A DNA stretch of 64,000 nt from Sporosarcina luteola. Its GTDB lineage: Bacteria; Bacillota; Bacilli; Bacillales_A; Planococcaceae. This document shows positions 59,920 to 64,000 of this stretch, one piece after another. A model generated the notes under the pieces. The model did not search any database, was not told the DNA's origin, and worked only from the letters and a program-made list of their open reading frames with translations. The translations under genes were made by a program, and so were the position numbers. The stretch is taken from the NCBI RefSeq assembly GCF_023715535.1, contig NZ_JAMBOI010000007.1, positions 36,779 to 100,778 of the forward strand, read 5' to 3'. How positions within the stretch are numbered: the stretch's first letter is position 1; each line of letters starts with the position of its first letter.

Positions 59920-61050
59920 TCATTTTTCCCCTTTCGAATGTAATTCCAGAATCTTCAAGAGTACGTCGATGCCGTTGAACATGGCGTCCCGTTCAAATGT
60001 CATGTTCGGATGGTGTAATCCGGGCTTTAAATCGCATCCAAGTCCGACCATCGTTGCTTTCAAGTGCGGTTTCTTGATCGTATAAAAATGAAAATCATCA
60101 CCGCCCGGCGTACTGATCGGATCTGTCGTGTTTTCTTCACCTAATACGGCCGCTATCGCGCTTCTTGCCATCGCTTCCGCTTCCGGATGAACTACAGCCG
60201 CGGCGATGCCATACTCCTCAGTAATAGTGATCGTTGCATTGAATAGTGAACGGGCCGAGTCGAGAACATCGTGCACCCTCTTCACGAGAATATCCATCGC
60301 TTCGTTCTGCTGCGCACGCAAATCGACTGCAAGTGTGGCGCTTCCCGGTATGATGTTCGTGCTCCTGCCGCCTGCTTGAAAGCGGGTCACTTTGGCGGAG
60401 TGGGGAATATTCGGGTCGAGATGGATCGTATGAATGGCATTCACGATATAGGTACCGATCTCAACTGCGTTGCGGGTAAGATGTGGACGGGCTCCGTGCG
60501 CATCATCTCCGCGGATTTCGAATGCAATGGTCCCTGTCGCACCATGAACAATTGCAGGAGCGGCTTTGCCATTTTCAGTCTCCTGGAACGGCCGCAGATG
60601 GATGCCGTAATAGAAATCGACATTGTCGACGACTCCTTTCTCCACAAGTTTCAGTGCCCCTGCGCCAACTTCTTCAGCCGGCTGGAAGATGAACCGGATG
60701 CCGATTTGATTCAAAATGTCCTTTCTGTCTTTCACACGTTGCAACACTCCAAGCACCATTGTCATATGGGCGTCGTGGCCGCATGAATGATTTGCTTTCA
60801 TTTCTCCATCGACTTCCTGCCACAATGCGTCCATATCCGCTCGGAGTGCAATGATCGGCACGTCCCCTGAGAAGTTTCCGATATCGCCGACGACACCCGT
60901 GCAGTCGTCAAACACAGTCACAGTGCAGCCTGCTTCTTCCAACTTCTCTCTAATAAAAGCGGTCGTATTCACTTCTTCCCAGCTCAGCTCCGGATTTGCA
61001 TGCAAATGATTGAATGTCTCCATTACCAGTTCCTTTGTTGCATTGCTCAT
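59920..61050 (-). CDS. M20-family N-acylamino acid amidohydrolase
   Basis: A 376-residue metallohydrolase: ADMDALWQE, SCGHDAHMTM, FIFQPAEEVGAGA, GIHLRP, and a late GGDDFHFYTIKKP. It is the aminoacylase/amidohydrolase type (two metals bound by Asp, His, Glu, His). With the racemase next door, it likely releases the L-amino acid from an N-acyl (possibly N-succinyl) form. AAAGGGGG precedes the ATG. Second gene of a regulator-hydrolase-racemase operon. Confidence 0.88.
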   Translation of the reverse strand: MSNATKELVMETFNHLHANPELSWEEVNTTAFIREKLEEAGCTVTVFDDCTGVVGDIGNFSGDVPIIALRADMDALWQEVDGEMKANHSCGHDAHMTMVLGVLQRVKDRKDILNQIGIRFIFQPAEEVGAGALKLVEKGVVDNVDFYYGIHLRPFQETENGKAAPAIVHGATGTIAFEIRGDDAHGARPHLTRNAVEIGTYIVNAIHTIHLDPNIPHSAKVTRFQAGGRSTNIIPGSATLAVDLRAQQNEAMDILVKRVHDVLDSARSLFNATITITEEYGIAAAVVHPEAEAMARSAIAAVLGEENTTDPISTPGGDDFHFYTIKKPHLKATMVGLGCDLKPGLHHPNMTFERDAMFNGIDVLLKILELHSKGEK

Positions 61051-61068
61051 ACTAAATCCCCCTTTAGT

Positions 61069-61863
61069 TCATTGGATGTAATAATTATTCGTCGGATTAA
61101 TGAGATCCAACTTATCGATTCGGTGCGCAATATGAAGCAGAAGGCTATTCAACACCGAAAATGTGACCGGCCCTTTTTCCAACACGGATCGCTGGGCGAA
61201 CGGTATGACGAGCGCATGGTCGGCATATTCCACAACCGGCGAAGAGCGGGAATCGGTGATGACGATGACTTGATTGCCTTTATCCCGAGCTTCCTCCGCT
61301 AACCGAATTGTGCCGAGTGCATACCGGTAGTACGAAAAAATGACAACACATTGGCCGCTTCCTTGCTTCGAGATGCCGATATCCGTTTCGGGACGGTAAA
61401 GCTGCGTGTTGCCGAGGAGCTTGTTCAGAAGAACCGCAAACCAATGGGCATACGCGAAAGATTGGTAGTAGCCGACCACTTGGATATTCTCTGCCTTCTG
61501 TAAAGAGTCCACGATGTTCTCTGCTATCACCCAGTCCAAATGATCGACGATCTGGTTGATGTTATTGCTGTCGCTTTCCATGATGCGACGGAACGGATGC
61601 TTGTCTTCAGAAGACACCTTCCCGGGGGGCTTGATAGTCAAGAGGTCGCGCTTGACGTCCGCCTGTAGTGAGCCGAATCCGTCATAGCCGATCGCTTTGG
61701 AAAAGCGTACAACCATCGTTTCGCTTACATCGAGCACATGGGCAATTTTCTTTGCGGGATGCGTGGCGAACAGGATAGGGTTTGTCAGCAATACTTCAGC
61801 GACCTTCTTTAGTCCCGGAGTCAGATTTTCGTACTCGTTTTTCGTCTTGTCGTAGTATGTCAT
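61069..61863 (-). CDS. RpiR/MurR-family regulator
   Basis: A 264-residue regulator: N-terminal RpiR helix-turn-helix (about 1-75; KIAHVLDVSETMVVRFSKAIGYDGF) and a C-terminal SIS domain (about 105-240; IQVVGYYQSFAYAHWFAVLL; VIVITDSRSSPVVEYADHAL). ATG 61863 is chosen; longer in-frame starts at 61899 or 61914 would place coding sequence over the operator and promoter. It probably senses a ligand with its SIS domain and controls its own operon and the divergent YfcC gene. Confidence 0.85.
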   Translation of the reverse strand: MTYYDKTKNEYENLTPGLKKVAEVLLTNPILFATHPAKKIAHVLDVSETMVVRFSKAIGYDGFGSLQADVKRDLLTIKPPGKVSSEDKHPFRRIMESDSNNINQIVDHLDWVIAENIVDSLQKAENIQVVGYYQSFAYAHWFAVLLNKLLGNTQLYRPETDIGISKQGSGQCVVIFSYYRYALGTIRLAEEARDKGNQVIVITDSRSSPVVEYADHALVIPFAQRSVLEKGPVTFSVLNSLLLHIAHRIDKLDLINPTNNYYIQ

Positions 61864-61887
61864 GCCTACACCAGTCTTTCTTTTGTA

Positions 61888-61936
61888 ATAAATCATATAA
61901 TTTAGTGTTGTCAAAATAAATTATATGATTTATCAT
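61888..61936. promoter_or_regulatory. Divergent promoter-operator of the racemase cluster
   Basis: A perfect 17-base inverted repeat, ATAAATCATATAATTTA (61888-61904) and TAAATTATATGATTTAT (61917-61933), separated by 12 bases. Plus promoter: TTGTCA (61908-61913), 17 bases, TATCAT (61931-61936). Minus promoter: TTGACA (61914-61909), 17 bases, TTATTA. Both promoters lie inside the repeat, as expected for an RpiR operator. Confidence 0.75.
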
Positions 61937-61983
61937 GTGAATAGTCAACGGAATAAAAAGATAATTCAGGAAGGAGTGGCAGC

Positions 61984-63384
61984 ATGAAGAAGAAAAAGAA
62001 GATAACGTTAGGCATACCGGATGCATATGTAATCTTATTCATGATACTTGTCCTTATGGCAGTCTTGACGTACATAATCCCTGCAGGTGAATTTCAGAGG
62101 GAAGAGGTTGATGGCGTTACCGTCGTCGTTCCGGGAAGCTATGAGAAGATTGAGTCATCAGCTGTCAGCCCGATGGATGTTTTTCTGGCAATCCAAGATG
62201 GAATGATCGCTTCGGCGCCGTTGATTTTCTTAGTGTTAATTATCGGGGGCTCTTTTGCAGTCATTGAGTCGACGGGAGCAATTGATGCGCTCATATTAAA
62301 AACGATCGAGAAAACGAAGAACAAGGAAATTGTCTTAATTACGATTGTCATGGTCTTGTTCTCGATATTTGGTACGCTCGGCATTATTGTAAATGCGGTA
62401 ATCGCCTTTATCCCAATCGGCATTATTTTAGCGCGTTCGATGAAGCTGGACGCAATCGTCGGGGTGTCAATCATCTACCTCGGTGCTTACGCAGGCTTTA
62501 ATACCGCATTTCTAGATCCATTGACGACAGGGACGGCGCAGCAAATTGCGCAATTGCCCCTCTTCTCAGGGATCGGCTACCGGGTAATTATCTATATTGC
62601 CGTCTTGATTTCGACAATTCTGTACGTCGCATGGTATGTGAAGCGGATTAAAAAGGATCCGGCGAAGAGTGTACTTGGGGACAATCCGTTTCCGAAGTTG
62701 GAAGAGCAGAATGAATTGAATGAAGAAGTGCAAATAACAGGTACACATAAGCTCGTTCTGCTATGGCTTGTACTAGGCATTGCACTGTATGTATTCGGCG
62801 TATTCAGGTACGAATGGAGTCTTAATCAAATGGCCGCCATTTTCATTATCATTGCAGTCGGAACAGCGGTTATCGGCCGGTTGACACCGAATCGCCTTGT
62901 AAAAGAATTTTTTGAAGGGGCAAAGGGACTTGTCTACGGAGCGATGATCATAGGGATGGCCCGCTCAATTGTAGTCGTTCTCGAGAATGGGAAAATCCTC
63001 GATACGATCGTTCAAGGGATGGCCAATGTAATGACTCCTTTCACTAGCGTGAGTGGCGCAATTGTCATGTTTATCGCCAACGAATTGTTCAATATCCTCG
63101 TTTCGTCAGGAAGTGGACAAGCAGTCATCGTCATGCCGATCATGACACCGCTTGCGGATTTGATGGAAATTCCGAGACAAGTGGCAGTGCAGGCGTACAA
63201 AATGGGAGACGGCTTTACAAATGTCATTACGCCTACATCCGGCATCTTGATGGCGAACTTGGCCATTGCGGGGATAGCTTGGACGAAATGGATCCGCTTC
63301 GTATTCCCGCTCTTGCTCATCTGGACAGTGCTCGGCATAATCTTCCTCTCAATCGGAGTCATTATGGATTGGGGTCCGTTTTAA
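61984..63384 (+). CDS. YfcC/DcuC-family transporter
   Basis: A 466-residue transporter with about 12 spans: IPDAYVILFMILVLMAVLTYIIPAGEF, GGSFAVIESTGAIDALI, LVSSGSGQAVIVMPIMTPLAD and DGFTNVITPTSGILMA. It is the YfcC (basic amino acid/C4-dicarboxylate-like) family. GAAGGAGTGGC precedes the ATG. Read away from the RpiR gene from a shared operator, so it most likely imports the substrate of the racemase and amidohydrolase. Confidence 0.88.
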   Translation: MKKKKKITLGIPDAYVILFMILVLMAVLTYIIPAGEFQREEVDGVTVVVPGSYEKIESSAVSPMDVFLAIQDGMIASAPLIFLVLIIGGSFAVIESTGAIDALILKTIEKTKNKEIVLITIVMVLFSIFGTLGIIVNAVIAFIPIGIILARSMKLDAIVGVSIIYLGAYAGFNTAFLDPLTTGTAQQIAQLPLFSGIGYRVIIYIAVLISTILYVAWYVKRIKKDPAKSVLGDNPFPKLEEQNELNEEVQITGTHKLVLLWLVLGIALYVFGVFRYEWSLNQMAAIFIIIAVGTAVIGRLTPNRLVKEFFEGAKGLVYGAMIIGMARSIVVVLENGKILDTIVQGMANVMTPFTSVSGAIVMFIANELFNILVSSGSGQAVIVMPIMTPLADLMEIPRQVAVQAYKMGDGFTNVITPTSGILMANLAIAGIAWTKWIRFVFPLLLIWTVLGIIFLSIGVIMDWGPF

Positions 63385-63397
63385 GAAATCAAATGCA

Positions 63398-63446
63398 GGT
63401 GCCTGATGATTGTCATAAGTGCACAATGTACGGGCGCCTGCTATGC
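63398..63446. repeat. Degenerate GTGCC hairpin
   Basis: CAGGTGCCTG...CGGGCGCCTG with ATTGTCATAAGTGCACAATGTAC inside. It resembles the ends of element C and may end the YfcC transcript. Confidence 0.4.
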
Positions 63447-63604
63447 ATGGTATAAGACGATTTCAATATCATTATTGAAATAAGAATCGTACTATTTGCT
63501 ATTTCATCATATGTCTGTTAATCTAAGGAAGAGTTATTTTTGTTCTTTTTTGAGAATAGATTTTGTTATTCGTCTAAAGCATTTGAACAAAGATAGTAAC
63601 ATAT

Positions 63605-63629
63605 TGTGTGGATATCCACACATAGGAGG
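63605..63629 (+). promoter_or_regulatory. Palindrome adjoining the cold-shock ribosome site
   Basis: TGTGTGGATATCCACACA (63605-63622) is a perfect 18-base palindrome that ends one base before AGGAGG (63624-63629). As RNA it would form a hairpin abutting the ribosome site; as DNA it could be an operator. Upstream is the long leader typical of cold-shock genes. Confidence 0.55.
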
Positions 63630-63637
63630 CAATAACT

Positions 63638-63838
63638 ATGGAACAAGGTACAGTTAAGTGGTTTAACGCAGAAAAAGGTTTTGGATTCATCGAGCGTGAA
63701 GGTGGAGAAGACGTATTCGTACACTTCTCAGCAATTCAAAGCGACGGTTTCAAATCTTTAGACGAAGGTCAAAGCGTAACATTTGAAATTGAACAAGGAC
63801 AACGTGGCCTACAAGCTACAAACGTTCAAAAAGCTTAA
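63638..63838 (+). CDS. Cold-shock protein (CspA family)
   Basis: A 66-residue OB-fold protein, full length. RNP1 KGFGFIE and RNP2 VFVHFSAI bind single-stranded RNA/DNA. Acts as RNA chaperone at low temperature. AGGAGG eight bases before the ATG. Terminator directly after the stop, then the group II intron. Confidence 0.97.
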   Translation: MEQGTVKWFNAEKGFGFIEREGGEDVFVHFSAIQSDGFKSLDEGQSVTFEIEQGQRGLQATNVQKA

Positions 63839-63848
63839 TGATTGCATG

Positions 63849-63880
63849 AAAAAGACCCTACCATGTAGGGTCTTTTTTTG
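63849..63880 (+). terminator. Terminator of the cold-shock gene
   Basis: AAAGACCCTAC pairs with GTAGGGTCTTT, followed by Ts. It is also the insertion target of the intron at 63881. Confidence 0.9.
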
Positions 63881-64000
63881 GTGTGCCCAGCATGGGCGTA
63901 GTCTATAGGGTGCAAGTCCCGAACCGCGAAGGCAGAAGTAGCGGTTAGCCTAACGCAAGGGTGTCCATGGTGACGTGGAATCTGAAGGAAGCGGGCGGCA
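63881..64000 (+). mobile_element. 5' end of a group II intron (class C type)
   Basis: GTGTGCCCAGCATGGGCGTA starts with the GUGYG consensus and continues with TCTATAGGGTGCAAGTCCCGA, GAAGGCAGAAGTAGCGGTTA and GAATCTGAAGGAAGCGGGCG, the well-known domain I sequence of common Bacillota group II introns. It begins right after the cold-shock terminator, the typical site of class C introns. The rest, including the reverse transcriptase, lies beyond the window. Confidence 0.88.

Overview
This window comes from a low-GC, endospore-forming Bacillota, most likely a member of Bacillales close to the Planococcaceae (Sporosarcina-like). The inference rests on strong AGGAGG-type ribosome sites, RsbR stressosome paralogs, a YheC/D spore-coat ATP-grasp protein, a LysM+GH18 spore-germination hydrolase, SLH surface proteins and ECF sigma/anti-sigma pairs. 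The species is not determined. No rRNA or tRNA gene was seen.

Layout. 0-6 kb: a zinc-finger-like small protein behind a leader-peptide attenuator, an ECF-promoter operon of two small proteins, several lipoproteins, a truncated copy of a phage-type replication module, and a lipoprotein metalloprotease. 6-20 kb: an AbgT-type transporter, a four-gene ABC exporter with a lipoprotein, a Nudix CoA hydrolase, two divergent RsbR paralogs and a secreted 5'-nucleotidase. 20-31.7 kb: ArsR regulator, flavin monooxygenase, alcohol dehydrogenase-like enzyme, IS3/IS110 relics, methyltransferase, UspA, a HEPN-like+CBS protein, and a symporter/dapF/D-cysteine desulfhydrase group. 31.9-34.3 kb: an intact replication module (initiator, DnaB helicase, small protein). 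34.5-46 kb: gltS, two SLH paralogs, a transporter pair with an M20 amidohydrolase, pcm, an amino-acid permease and a LysE exporter. 46-52 kb: two ECF sigma/anti-sigma systems and a CE4 deacetylase. 52-64 kb: BCCT transporter, spore proteins, UV endonuclease, an N-acylamino-acid racemase/amidohydrolase/RpiR/YfcC cluster, a cold-shock gene, and the 5' end of a group II intron immediately after the cold-shock terminator.

Main points. (1) Four near-identical ECF promoters (TGAAACTTTT, N12, CGTCTGTACG) at 930, 35984, 42354 and 49306 tie together a two-gene small-protein operon, two SLH proteins and a deacetylase-sigma-anti-sigma operon: a surface/cell-wall regulon readable from the DNA alone. (2) The anti-sigma factor of that operon carries an extracellular domain resembling type I signal peptidase that has lost the catalytic lysine. 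(3) Four arrays of exactly five 21-bp direct repeats plus one degenerate end unit lie at 34.2, 37.6, 41.3 and 49.1 kb, all in the same orientation; two of them follow the same phage-type gene or its decayed remnant. (4) A 15-codon leader ORF at 777-824 is followed by nested stems that would hide the ribosome site and start codon of the next gene.

The intergenic spaces are crowded with hairpin repeats (at least five families), consistent with passive spread of small non-coding elements. Amino-acid derivative uptake and deacylation is a recurring metabolic theme (AbgT, DUF5058-type pair with M20 hydrolase, racemase/M20/YfcC cluster, gltS, symporter/D-cysteine desulfhydrase).
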